A stretch of 22,671 nt of DNA from JANMZR01 sp031383555 (GTDB taxonomy: Bacteria > Bacteroidota > Bacteroidia > Cytophagales > Spirosomataceae). Made by a program: the position numbers and the translations under genes. Where the stretch lies: the NCBI GenBank assembly GCA_031383555.1, contig JANMZR010000204.1, positions 1 through 22,671 of the forward strand, in the 5' to 3' direction. Under the pieces are notes generated by a model. The model saw only the letters and a program-made list of their open reading frames with translations. It was not told where the DNA came from and ran no database searches. This document shows, piece after piece, positions 1 to 6,967 of the stretch (positions are counted from its first letter, which is position 1; each line of letters starts with the position of its first letter).

Positions 1-133
1 GTGACCATTCGCCACATTTTGAGGTGAGCAAATTTTTCCGTAAACTTGTAGTACCTTGGCAATTCACCTAAAAACATAGCGAATACTTTGGTATTAGCGG
101 CAAGCAACCGACCTAAACGACAAATAAATTGAC
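1..133. other. Left-edge non-coding or gene-remnant DNA
   Basis: No gene can be assigned with confidence. One plus frame is open from the edge to a TAA at 69-71 (22 codons, ending VVPWQFT). One minus frame is open across the whole stretch and contains the stretch FLGELPRYY. Either could be the end of a truncated gene, and both could be chance. TTAGCGGC at 94-101 is the exact reverse complement of GCCGCTAA at the end of the following gene (777-784). Confidence 0.3.
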
Positions 134-784
134 ATGAAAAAAATAGAACGACTCTTTACTCTCATTTCATGGATAGTAATTATTGGACTTTCAATCTATT
201 TCTTCGTTGACAATGTAGCGGTCTATTTGACTGGTTTTAGGAGTAAAAGCTTTATGAACAATCCCTTTTGGGTTGGCCTTCATCTAATTGGTGGAACCTT
301 AGCACTATTATTTGGACCAATTCAATTTTCAAAGTGGATAAGGAATAAATATTTAACTTTTCACCGACTCACAGGTAAAATTTATATAGTCGGAGCCTTT
401 ATCGCAGGATTATCCGCACTTCGACTATCGTTAATAAGTTCGTGTGCGCCTTGTAGGGTCTCTCTATTTATTCTAGCCGTCTTAGTTATTGGGACAACTT
501 TTGCTGCATGGTGGTCTGTAAAAAATAAGAACGTGACAGCACACCGACAATTTATGATTAGAAGTTATATCTGTGTTTTTTCATTTGTTGCAGTTCGAAT
601 CGGTGGACTCTTCCCACTAGACTTTCTATTTGGACAAATTGACGACCCGACGTTTGACCGAACTGTAAATGAATATTTTTTTTCATTCGTACCGTTGATA
701 GTTGGGGAGATACTTATGATTTGGTTACCGACATTAAAGACAATAAAAGGTAAAATAAAAGTGGGACAAACCGCCAGCCGCTAA
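94..784. repeat. Inverted 8-mer bracketing the DUF2306 gene
   Basis: TTAGCGGC (94-101) and GCCGCTAA (777-784) are exact reverse complements placed at the two ends of the gene. The right copy includes the stop codon. Reading outward from the gene, both sides continue with loosely similar sequence, AATACCAAAGTATTC on the left and AACAAAATGTTTC on the right. This resembles the R'/R'' boxes of integron attC sites. The left box reads ATTAGC rather than the expected GTTRRRY, so the match is degenerate. Confidence 0.35.
134..784 (+). CDS. DUF2306 family membrane protein
   Basis: This is a 216-residue integral membrane protein of the DUF2306 family, whose function is not known. The sequence shows about six or seven hydrophobic segments, beginning at residues 10-32. 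The family's conserved histidine-bearing stretches are present: HLIGGTLALLFGP near residue 50, HRLTGKIY near 77, and HRQFMIRSY near 137. Histidines at membrane edges suggest metal or heme binding, but that is inference. The length is normal for the family. The start is the first ATG in frame, 12 nt after GACCTAAACG, with no Shine-Dalgarno sequence. The stop codon lies inside an 8-bp inverted repeat whose partner sits at 94-101 before the gene, a layout like that of mobile gene cassettes. It stands alone, with 234 nt of structured DNA before the next gene. Confidence 0.8.
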   Translation: MKKIERLFTLISWIVIIGLSIYFFVDNVAVYLTGFRSKSFMNNPFWVGLHLIGGTLALLFGPIQFSKWIRNKYLTFHRLTGKIYIVGAFIAGLSALRLSLISSCAPCRVSLFILAVLVIGTTFAAWWSVKNKNVTAHRQFMIRSYICVFSFVAVRIGGLFPLDFLFGQIDDPTFDRTVNEYFFSFVPLIVGEILMIWLPTLKTIKGKIKVGQTASR

Positions 785-859
785 CAAAATGTTTCTTCAA
801 TGGTGCGGTGAGCTGTAATCCAAAGTTTATATTTTCGTTTAACGTTTAGTGTTTTTTGA

Positions 860-946
860 CCTTGGTTGGTAACAATATTCTTGGCTTTTTCAATGTTCGA
901 AAAAGAGTCGTTTGCACTTTTGATTGGCCGAAATGGCCAACCAAGG
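860..946 (+). repeat. Inverted-repeat element, copy A
   Basis: This 87-nt element has perfect 10-bp ends, CCTTGGTTGG at 860-869 and CCAACCAAGG at 937-946. Inside are two further hairpins: CTTTTTC/GAAAAAG at 885-891/899-905 and TTGGCC/GGCCAA at 924-929/935-940. Bases 873-944 recur at 3522-3593 with 67 of 72 identities and the same orientation. It ends 72 nt before the cupin start codon. No target-site duplication is visible. It could be a small non-autonomous mobile element, a recombination site or a cis-regulatory structure. Confidence 0.6.
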
Positions 947-1018
947 CATAAAAGACCGGCCTACTGACAAGCTAAAACTAACAAAACTATTTTTTTAAAT
1001 TTTTTTCGAATTAAAGCC

Positions 1019-1582
1019 ATGATACGAAAATCCTTTATTTTCTCATTTGCTCCAATATTTTCATTTATTCTTTTACCTATTAAATTCATGACTTCAAGAA
1101 TTGATAAAGGGTTAAAAGTTGATTCTGGGCAAGATAGATTCGGTAAACCTATAACTCTTTTAGAAGGAGATATATTTTACACAAAAGTTTCGACTAAGGA
1201 CTCAAACGGTGATTTATTTATCTTTGAATCAACTAGAGACAAAAAAGGAGGGCCTGGATTACATTTACATTTTGAACAAGACGAATGGTGGTATATTTTA
1301 GAAGGCGAATTTTTATTTAAAGTCGGTGATGAAACCTTCATTGCTAAAAAAGGCGATAGCGTTTTTGGACCTCGAATGGTTCCCCATACTTTTTCAAAAA
1401 TAAGTGATGGTATTGCAAAGATGTTGATTGGTTTTCAGCCAGCAGGCAAAATGGAAGAGCATTTTATATCAGTCAGTGAGGGAATATACTCAAAACTTAC
1501 AGAAGAAGAAAAAAGGATTTTTAGACAAAAAAATGGTATGCAATCAGTTGGACCAGCCTTGACATACGATAAGAGCAAGTAA
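1019..1582 (+). CDS. Cupin domain protein with N-terminal signal or anchor
   Basis: This 187-residue single-domain cupin spans residues about 45-145. Motif 1 is visible with H82, H84 and E89 in LHLHFEQDEWWYILEGE, and motif 2 has H123 in GPRMVPHTF. These are the usual four metal ligands of the double-stranded beta-helix, so metal binding is likely; the substrate is unknown. Residues 1-24 are hydrophobic after an MIRK start and look like a signal peptide or anchor. Related Bacteroidota proteins often carry such a leader, sometimes of Tat type; here the twin arginine is R-K, so the export route is unclear. A shorter start at Met24 (1088) would make a cytoplasmic protein. I prefer 1019 because the leader is typical of the family. 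The gene lies 72 nt after repeat copy A. Confidence 0.75.
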   Translation: MIRKSFIFSFAPIFSFILLPIKFMTSRIDKGLKVDSGQDRFGKPITLLEGDIFYTKVSTKDSNGDLFIFESTRDKKGGPGLHLHFEQDEWWYILEGEFLFKVGDETFIAKKGDSVFGPRMVPHTFSKISDGIAKMLIGFQPAGKMEEHFISVSEGIYSKLTEEEKRIFRQKNGMQSVGPALTYDKSK

Positions 1583-1597
1583 AATAAAAAATGATTT

Positions 1598-1657
1598 GGA
1601 AATTGTTGTCTAAAAAGATAACTTTTTGTAATGAACATTGAAAGACAAGTAATTTCC
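1598..1657. repeat. Imperfect inverted repeat after the cupin gene
   Basis: GGAAATTGTTGTCT (1598-1611) pairs with AGACAAGTAATTTCC (1643-1657) with one extra base and one mismatch. A second short hairpin, AAAAAG-ATAA-CTTTTT, sits just inside the left arm. It begins 15 nt after the cupin stop. It may act as a terminator or mRNA-stabilising structure, but no clean U-tract follows. Confidence 0.4.
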
Positions 1658-1765
1658 AATAAAAACTACTTTCTCGACTCACATAACATTTGGTCGACAA
1701 TGTGCATGTAAAAATTGAGTAGACATTGAATTTGAAAAAGAACTAATCAACCTTAAATAAAATAC

Positions 1766-3148
1766 ATGAGCGAAAAACCAATTGTTACAAAAGGATTAAA
1801 AAAAGCACTGGGATTCGGCTCTCTTTTTATTATTGCTATTGGATTAGTAGTATCTCAAGCATCAGTAGTTTCAATATTACAAGGTGCAGGCTTAGGGGGT
1901 GGTTCTTTTTTTATTGCCATATTTATTGCGTTTATTCTTACGCTATGCTACATCTCAACTTATTCCGAATTAGCATTGATGATGCCAAAAGCCGGAAGTA
2001 TCAGTACCTATACGGCTGTCTCTACCGGACATTTTGCTGCCATTATTGCTGCCCTTTCAGCCTATGTAGCCCCTGCAATATTTGCCTGGCCTGCTGAATT
2101 ATTATTATTAGAGCATGTGCTCGATAGTATTTTGCCAGGGTCATTTACCCATATTGCCTTAGGGTTATTGTGGTTTTTTGCCATACTTAATATTTTAGGT
2201 ATTGATTTATTTGCTTCAATTCAGGGTGTCATTTCGTACACTATGATGGTGACTTTATTTGTAATTGGATTTTCAGGTTTTACGACTGCAACGGCAAATG
2301 GGTATAGTGCAATACAAATAGGGCAGTCACTGCTTCATCCTGGAAGTTCAGTATTTTCATTGGTATTAATGGCACTTTGGGCTTTTACTTCATTTGAGGT
2401 AGTTTGTGATTTAATTGAAGAAGCAAAAAGCCCACAAAAGCATCTTCCGAAGGCTATGTTCTTTGCCAATATAACCATGCTTTTGGCTTACAGCTTAATT
2501 GCTTTTACTGCAATGAGAGTGGTGCCTGCAGCGCAGTTGGCCAATACAGACATACCTCACTTGGTTCTGGGCAAAGCTTTGTTAGGTGATACTGGGAAAA
2601 TAATCATTGCTGTTTTAGCTATCACCACAACTAGTGGAGCGACTAGTTCTGCTTTAGCAGCTCTCCCAAGGTTACTTTATGGTATGGCACATCATAAACA
2701 ATTGCCTTCGAATTTTATGAGATTACACCCGAAATGGAAAACACCATGGTTTGGCATTTTAGTTTTTGCTGTTGTAACAAGTATTCCAATTTTGATTTTT
2801 GGAAAAAATCCTGAAGCACTCTTGATGTTGCTTATTTCAGCGGCAAGTTGTTGGTTGCTTACATATATTATTGCTCATATTAATTTAATTGTGCTACGAA
2901 ATAAATATCCTAAACATAGTCGCCCTTTTAAGTCACCTATGTATCCATTACCACAACTTGTAGGAATAACAGGAATGGCTTTTGCCTTCTTCAATTGTGC
3001 ACCAACGCCGGATTTGCGGTCAAAAATATATTTTAATACTGCATTGTTTATTGGACTAACAGCTACATACGCTTTTTTTTGGGTTAAGTTTAAAATGAAA
3101 AAAAGATTGTTTGAGGCAGAAGCAATAGAGCAAGCGATAAAAGATTAA
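1766..3148 (+). CDS. APC-family amino acid permease
   Basis: This 460-residue polytopic inner-membrane transporter belongs to the amino acid-polyamine-organocation superfamily (AA_permease_2 type). About 12 hydrophobic segments can be counted from residue 15 to the C terminus. TM1 carries the small-residue break typical of APC substrate sites (GFGSLFIIAIGLVVSQ), followed by a glycine-rich loop (LQGAGLGGGS). A charged cytoplasmic loop (EEAKSPQKHLPKAM, near residue 220) matches the APC signature between TM6 and TM7. The substrate cannot be read from the sequence; amino acid uptake or exchange is the family role. The start is the first ATG, with no Shine-Dalgarno sequence. There are 183 nt between it and the cupin, so a shared transcript is possible but not evident. 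Length is normal. Confidence 0.85.
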   Translation: MSEKPIVTKGLKKALGFGSLFIIAIGLVVSQASVVSILQGAGLGGGSFFIAIFIAFILTLCYISTYSELALMMPKAGSISTYTAVSTGHFAAIIAALSAYVAPAIFAWPAELLLLEHVLDSILPGSFTHIALGLLWFFAILNILGIDLFASIQGVISYTMMVTLFVIGFSGFTTATANGYSAIQIGQSLLHPGSSVFSLVLMALWAFTSFEVVCDLIEEAKSPQKHLPKAMFFANITMLLAYSLIAFTAMRVVPAAQLANTDIPHLVLGKALLGDTGKIIIAVLAITTTSGATSSALAALPRLLYGMAHHKQLPSNFMRLHPKWKTPWFGILVFAVVTSIPILIFGKNPEALLMLLISAASCWLLTYIIAHINLIVLRNKYPKHSRPFKSPMYPLPQLVGITGMAFAFFNCAPTPDLRSKIYFNTALFIGLTATYAFFWVKFKMKKRLFEAEAIEQAIKD

Positions 3149-3186
3149 ATAGTAAATAAGTTTCACTTATTTTGTGATGACTATTT
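3147..3186 (+). terminator. Weak hairpin at the end of the permease gene
   Basis: Nested arms AAATAGT (3147-3153) with ACTATTT (3180-3186), and AAATAAG (3154-3160) with CTTATTT (3166-3172), form an A/T-rich hairpin overlapping the stop codon. It lacks a strong U-tract, so termination is uncertain. Confidence 0.35.
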
Positions 3187-3404
3187 ATAAAATAAAAAGT
3201 TGCCTAGCGACAAAATACGGCACCAAACATTTAGGAAACTCCGCCTAAGTTTGTGGCCTCACAAACGATAAGCAAAGCAGTTTGGCAATTTGGCGGGGCG
3301 ACGAATATATTCTTAACTTTTTGTTCAATATTCGGCTTCAGTCCCAGCCGATGAACAACGCCAAGTTATAGAACAGACAATGAACTTTTATTTATAAATT
3401 TTAT

Positions 3405-3595
3405 CCTTAGTTGGTAACAACACTTATTGCCGTTGTTACCCATTTCGGCCAAACACTATAGCCAACCTTTAATTTAGGTTAGTTTTGTTTTATGGCAAAT
3501 CCTTAAATCAAACAAAAATTTCAATATTCTTGGCTTTTTAAATGTTTGAAAAAGAGTCGTTTGCTCGTTTGATTGGTCGAAATGGCCAACCAAAA
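3405..3595 (+). repeat. Inverted-repeat element, copy B (extended)
   Basis: The left end, CCTTAGTTGGTAACAA (3405-3420), matches 860-875 at 15 of 16 bases. The right part (3522-3593) matches 873-944 at 67 of 72. About 100 nt absent from copy A lie between. That insert closes a perfect hairpin, GGTAACAAC/GTTGTTACC (3413-3421/3432-3440). It also holds CCATTTCGGCCAA (3440-3452), the exact reverse complement of 924-936 in copy A, so copy B carries the core module in both orientations. It ends about 60 nt before the glycosidase start. Confidence 0.6.
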
Positions 3596-3616
3596 AATAG
3601 ATTCAGGAAAATTTAT

Positions 3617-3624
3617 TAATTTTG
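3617..3624 (+). promoter_or_regulatory. Candidate -7 box for the GH140-like gene
   Basis: TAATTTTG matches the Bacteroidota consensus TAnnTTTG and lies 30 nt before the start codon, leaving a short leader. No good -33 TTG element at the expected spacing was seen. Confidence 0.4.
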
Positions 3625-3654
3625 TAGTACAATTCAAATAATAATTTATCTAAA

Positions 3655-5022
3655 ATGAAGAAAAGAATCATTTGTTTAGCTTTAATTTTTTGTTTTATCA
3701 ATCTTATTTCTCAAGGGCAATCTTTTAGCATAAGTGCGAACAAGCGTTATATTTTGAAAGAGGGCAAGCCGTTTTTTTGGATGGGTGATACCGCTTGGGA
3801 GCTTTTTCATCGGCTGGATAGAGAAGAGGCAGAGTTTTATCTTAAAAAGCGAGCCGCTCAGGGCTATACAGTGATCCAAGCAGTGGCACTAGCAGAATTT
3901 GATGGTTTGCGAGAAAAAAATGCCTATGGTGAAGTACCACTTATTAATGAGGACCCCACAAACCCCAATGAAGCCTATTTCAAACATGTTGATTATATCG
4001 TAGATAAAGCAAATGAGGTAGGAATAAATATTGGTTTTTTGCCAACTTGGGGCGATAAATTAAATAAAATGCAATGGGGAAAGGGTCCTGAAGTTTTTAA
4101 TGTAAGTAATGCCAAAATTTACGGAAAATGGCTGGGCGAAAGGTATAAAAATAAGAAAAATATCATTTGGATTTTGGGTGGCGACCGTATTCCAAGAAAT
4201 GATTCAAAGGACGTGGAAGTATGGCGAGCCATGGCTGCAGGTATTGAAGAAGGAGTAGGAGGGAAGGCAAATGCACTAATTACCTACCATCCACAGCCAA
4301 ATAAAGAAGGGTCAAGTGAGTGGTTTCATGCCGACGAATGGTTTGACTTCAATATGTTTCAGACTGGGCATTGCCGTGACAACAACGTTTATGATAAAAT
4401 TAAAGGTTCTTATGATCGCAATTTAACGAAACCAGTTATTGACGGAGAGCCTATTTATGAAGACCACCCTGTTTGCTTCAACGCCAACGATTTAGGTATT
4501 TCAAATGCCTATGATGTCAGAAAATCAGCTTATTTGAACCTTTTTGCGGGTGCTTTTGGGCATACTTATGGCTGCCATGATATTTGGCAAATGTACTCGC
4601 CAAAGCGTGATGCCGTGAATAACCCCCATATTTTTTGGCAACAAGCTCTTGATTTGCCAGGTGCCAATCAAATGAAATATGTGAAGCGGTTAATGGAATC
4701 AAGACCTATTTTGGATAGAGTTCCTGATCAGTCTTTGATAGTTGAAAATAATTTAAGTGCCTATGAAAGAATACAAGCTACACGAGGAATTGATTATGCT
4801 TTTGTATATACTGCTTTTGGCAAACCTTTTACTGTTAATATGGGGAAAATTGCTGGTAATCAAGTGTTTGGATATTGGTATAGCCCAAAAAATGGCGAAG
4901 TGAAAGAAGTTGGAAACTTTGAAAACAAAGGCACAAAATTATTCACTCCGCCATCCACTGGCTATGGACAAGACTGGGTATTGGTTTTAGACGATATGAG
5001 TAAAAAATATCCAAAACCATAG
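3655..5022 (+). CDS. DUF4038 apiosidase-like glycoside hydrolase (GH140-like)
   Basis: This 455-residue secreted glycosidase has a signal peptide (residues 1-22, ending ISQGQ). It is followed by a DUF4038 TIM-barrel domain to about residue 355 and a C-terminal beta domain of the putative collagen-binding type (about 365-450). Family hallmarks are the N-terminal FFWMGDTAWELFHRL, an acidic residue after the barrel strand in IIWILGGDR (D177), and KPVIDGEPIYED (E265). D177 and E265 fit the catalytic acid and nucleophile pair of GH140. Characterised GH140 enzymes release apiose from rhamnogalacturonan II, but the substrate here is inferred only from the family. No SusC/SusD pair or other glycosidase is nearby, so it is not in a recognisable polysaccharide utilisation locus. 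The stop lies 28 nt from the stop of the convergent DinB-like gene. Confidence 0.85.
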   Translation: MKKRIICLALIFCFINLISQGQSFSISANKRYILKEGKPFFWMGDTAWELFHRLDREEAEFYLKKRAAQGYTVIQAVALAEFDGLREKNAYGEVPLINEDPTNPNEAYFKHVDYIVDKANEVGINIGFLPTWGDKLNKMQWGKGPEVFNVSNAKIYGKWLGERYKNKKNIIWILGGDRIPRNDSKDVEVWRAMAAGIEEGVGGKANALITYHPQPNKEGSSEWFHADEWFDFNMFQTGHCRDNNVYDKIKGSYDRNLTKPVIDGEPIYEDHPVCFNANDLGISNAYDVRKSAYLNLFAGAFGHTYGCHDIWQMYSPKRDAVNNPHIFWQQALDLPGANQMKYVKRLMESRPILDRVPDQSLIVENNLSAYERIQATRGIDYAFVYTAFGKPFTVNMGKIAGNQVFGYWYSPKNGEVKEVGNFENKGTKLFTPPSTGYGQDWVLVLDDMSKKYPKP

Positions 5023-5050
5023 AAATGGGCACCTTACTTAGGAGGAAAAT

Positions 5051-5563
5051 TTACCCCATCGATTTCAAATGATGTAAAGTATGATAAACCGTAAACATCA
5101 TCATTTCTCTTACGGTTAATTTCCCTAAAAGTGGATGTGGTATTAAGTAATTATCTAAACTTTCTTCTGTCCAATTTTTCTCTAGTTCTTTGGCCAAATC
5201 ATCGTATTGTTTTTCGAATTTTTTCAATAATTCATCTTTTGTAAAATGCTTATTGCTCTTTGGCCCAAATTTGTTTACAGTTGGGTTTCTCTTTGCGAGT
5301 AGTTCCCAATATTTTTCAACCAATTTTTCATAGGTTCTGCTGGGTCTGTTTGGTTTACCAACCCATGCCGTCATTATAAATTTCGGTAAAAGAAATAACT
5401 GGTTCAACGGCTTTATTGAATAATATAAATGCTCAATATGGCCTCCTGACGACCATTTTTCACCTTTTTTTGTGAAAAAAGTATCTACGTCAATAGCTTC
5501 GCAAGTTTTTATAACCAACTCTTTGTTAGCCACTAGGTTTTTGATGATTTCTGATTTTTCCAT
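5051..5563 (-). CDS. DinB-like four-helix-bundle protein
   Basis: This 170-residue protein of the DinB/YfiT-like superfamily is predicted to be a cytoplasmic metal-binding helix bundle. Histidines sit where the fold carries its metal ligands: H42 and H45 in GGHIEHL, and H161, H164 and H165 in YHTLHHL at the C terminus. Members include thiol-dependent S-transferases and many proteins of unknown role, so the activity is open. It starts 5 nt after the stop of the alpha/beta hydrolase and is almost certainly translated from the same mRNA. It therefore probably shares that operon's TetR-type operator. It is only distantly similar to the other DinB-like protein at 6494-6967. Confidence 0.75.
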   Translation of the reverse strand: MEKSEIIKNLVANKELVIKTCEAIDVDTFFTKKGEKWSSGGHIEHLYYSIKPLNQLFLLPKFIMTAWVGKPNRPSRTYEKLVEKYWELLAKRNPTVNKFGPKSNKHFTKDELLKKFEKQYDDLAKELEKNWTEESLDNYLIPHPLLGKLTVREMMMFTVYHTLHHLKSMG

Positions 5564-5568
5564 TTTTT

Positions 5569-6444
5569 CTAATTTATATAGTTTTTCAAATCATTCAATG
5601 CCAATTCCCAAATATTGCCATTTGATCTTTTATTAAAAAAGCCAAAATGCCCAATCTCTTGTCTATTAAAGTCTTTAGGATTTAACTTAACTATTTCTAT
5701 TGGGTGTTTTGAAATTACATTACTCCAAAATCTATTCACAGAACGTTCGTTTGATATAGGGTCGTCTGAAGCATAATAAACTTTCACAGGAATGGGGAAA
5801 TCTTTATAGGCTCCCGTTGGCACTGTAATACCGTATTCTTCTTTATTGAAAAAATAGTCGGGAACACTGCACCATCTTCGCCAGTCTAATGTAATTCCTT
5901 TAGGCAAATTTTCCATAATGCCTAATTTCTTTGTGGCGGTATATCCAAATAAAGTATGTGTGATTGGCGCAATAATATAAAAGAAATAGAGTGTTTGTAT
6001 TTTATAAAATAAGGGCATGAAATGCCAATAACCAACAGAAGTGGCTACAGTAATCATTGCTTTAGCTTTAGATAAATTAGGCATAAAGCCCACTTTTTGG
6101 CCACCTACGCTATGCCCGAATATAATTTTGACTTTTTTGGGATATCTTTTATCTAAATATTCCATGGCGGCTGTCATGTCTAATTGGCTCCAATCAAGGT
6201 ATTTGACATCGAACCCTTTGAGGCCTGTTTTAGGAATTGAGCCACCGATTCCTCTATAGTCGTAAAGCAAAACGGCGAAACCATTTTCAGCTAAAAAACT
6301 TGCAAATGAAATATAAAAAGTTTTAGGAGTGGCAGTTGCACTATTTAAAAGTATGGCCAGTTTTACTTCGCCTTCGGGTTCAAGTAGTAGGCCGTCTAAT
6401 TCAAATTTATCAGCGCAAATTATTTTTACATCCTTTTTAGTCAT
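5569..6444 (-). CDS. Alpha/beta hydrolase (COG4757-like)
   Basis: This 291-residue alpha/beta-hydrolase-fold enzyme has the nucleophile elbow GHSVGG (S112), the oxyanion-region motif YDYRGIGGS near residue 61, an acidic residue in YYASDDPIS (D227 or D228), and the catalytic histidine in EIGHFGFF (H266). There is no signal peptide, so it is cytoplasmic. The motifs fit the COG4757 group of predicted hydrolases; the substrate is unknown. It is first in a two-gene unit with the DinB-like protein. An 18-bp site closely related to the palindrome in front of tetR lies 16-33 nt before its start codon, so repression by that TetR protein is the obvious hypothesis. Confidence 0.8.
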   Translation of the reverse strand: MTKKDVKIICADKFELDGLLLEPEGEVKLAILLNSATATPKTFYISFASFLAENGFAVLLYDYRGIGGSIPKTGLKGFDVKYLDWSQLDMTAAMEYLDKRYPKKVKIIFGHSVGGQKVGFMPNLSKAKAMITVATSVGYWHFMPLFYKIQTLYFFYIIAPITHTLFGYTATKKLGIMENLPKGITLDWRRWCSVPDYFFNKEEYGITVPTGAYKDFPIPVKVYYASDDPISNERSVNRFWSNVISKHPIEIVKLNPKDFNRQEIGHFGFFNKRSNGNIWELALNDLKNYIN

Positions 6445-6459
6445 TATTTGAAGTATTTA

Positions 6460-6477
6460 ATAAAACTATCGTTTGGT
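6460..6477. promoter_or_regulatory. Candidate TetR operator before the hydrolase operon
   Basis: The site reads ATAAAAC-TATC-GTTTGGT. Its reverse complement shares 15 consecutive bases, AAACGATAGTTTTAT, with the symmetric site 9345-9362 in front of tetR. One half-site is perfect and the other is degenerate. It lies just upstream of the hydrolase start codon, where a bound repressor would block initiation. Confidence 0.55.
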
Positions 6478-6493
6478 AAAAATCGGATATTTA

Positions 6494-6967
6494 TTATAAT
6501 TCTCCAAACTTTTTTGTATAATTTTCTAAAAATAATTGATTGATGTGGTGGTTAAGATGCTTGAGGTAGTCCTGAGCTACAAATTCTAAACTTACCAATT
6601 CTGGCGTTTCTTTTCCCCAATTTGTTAAATTTCCGTAGTATTTTGTAGGTAAGTTTTTCAAAAGAACACAAAAATGTTTATTCAAAACCACAAATAAATC
6701 AACAAGATCTATAATATTATAGTGTTGATAATCAGCAGCTTTAACCCAAATATTTTGATTATAAATTATATTTTCATTTTCATTATATTGCCCAACAACA
6801 ATTCTTCTTATGTTATTTTGAGCTGAGTCGATAAGATGTCCCAATATTTCTTTTTTAGACCAAGCTTCCGGGCTTTTTTTAAAACTTAACTCTGAATCTT
6901 TGGTGTTGATTAATTTATTTTCAACTTCAAATATTCTTTGCTTTATTTCATGAATTAATTGATCCAT
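6494..6967 (-). CDS. DinB_2-like protein coupled to the oxidoreductase
   Basis: This 157-residue DinB_2 superfamily protein is a likely metal-binding four-helix bundle without a signal peptide. The usual three-histidine arrangement is visible: H44 in ILGHLIDSA, and H137 with H140 or H141 in YLKHLNHHINQ. W36 and the EAWSKKE turn before the first ligand are typical. Its ATG overlaps the last base of the upstream TAA (TAATG), so it is translationally coupled to the Gfo/Idh/MocA gene. The function is unknown; an exported oxidoreductase and a cytoplasmic bundle made in fixed ratio is curious but not diagnostic. Confidence 0.75.
   Translation of the reverse strand: MDQLIHEIKQRIFEVENKLINTKDSELSFKKSPEAWSKKEILGHLIDSAQNNIRRIVVGQYNENENIIYNQNIWVKAADYQHYNIIDLVDLFVVLNKHFCVLLKNLPTKYYGNLTNWGKETPELVSLEFVAQDYLKHLNHHINQLFLENYTKKFGEL

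Larger units (their letters stand above)
3187..3654. other. Structured gene-free spacer before the GH140-like gene
   Basis: No open frame here looks real. Two parts are visible. Bases 3200-3370 are richer in G+C than their surroundings and contain several hairpins: CAAAC-TTAGG/CCTAA-GTTTG at 3224-3253, GTTTGTG/CACAAAC at 3249-3266, and CGAATAT/ATATTCG at 3302-3334. The first two share the same GTTTG and cannot form together. Bases 3405-3595 hold an extended copy of the element seen at 860-946. A -7-like box lies at 3617-3624. Confidence 0.6.

Noticed and set aside
1..133. Minus-strand open frame reading into the left edge
   Set aside because: It is open and protein-like, but no family is recognisable, it would run through the DUF2306 upstream region, and a plus frame is also open, so no gene is called.
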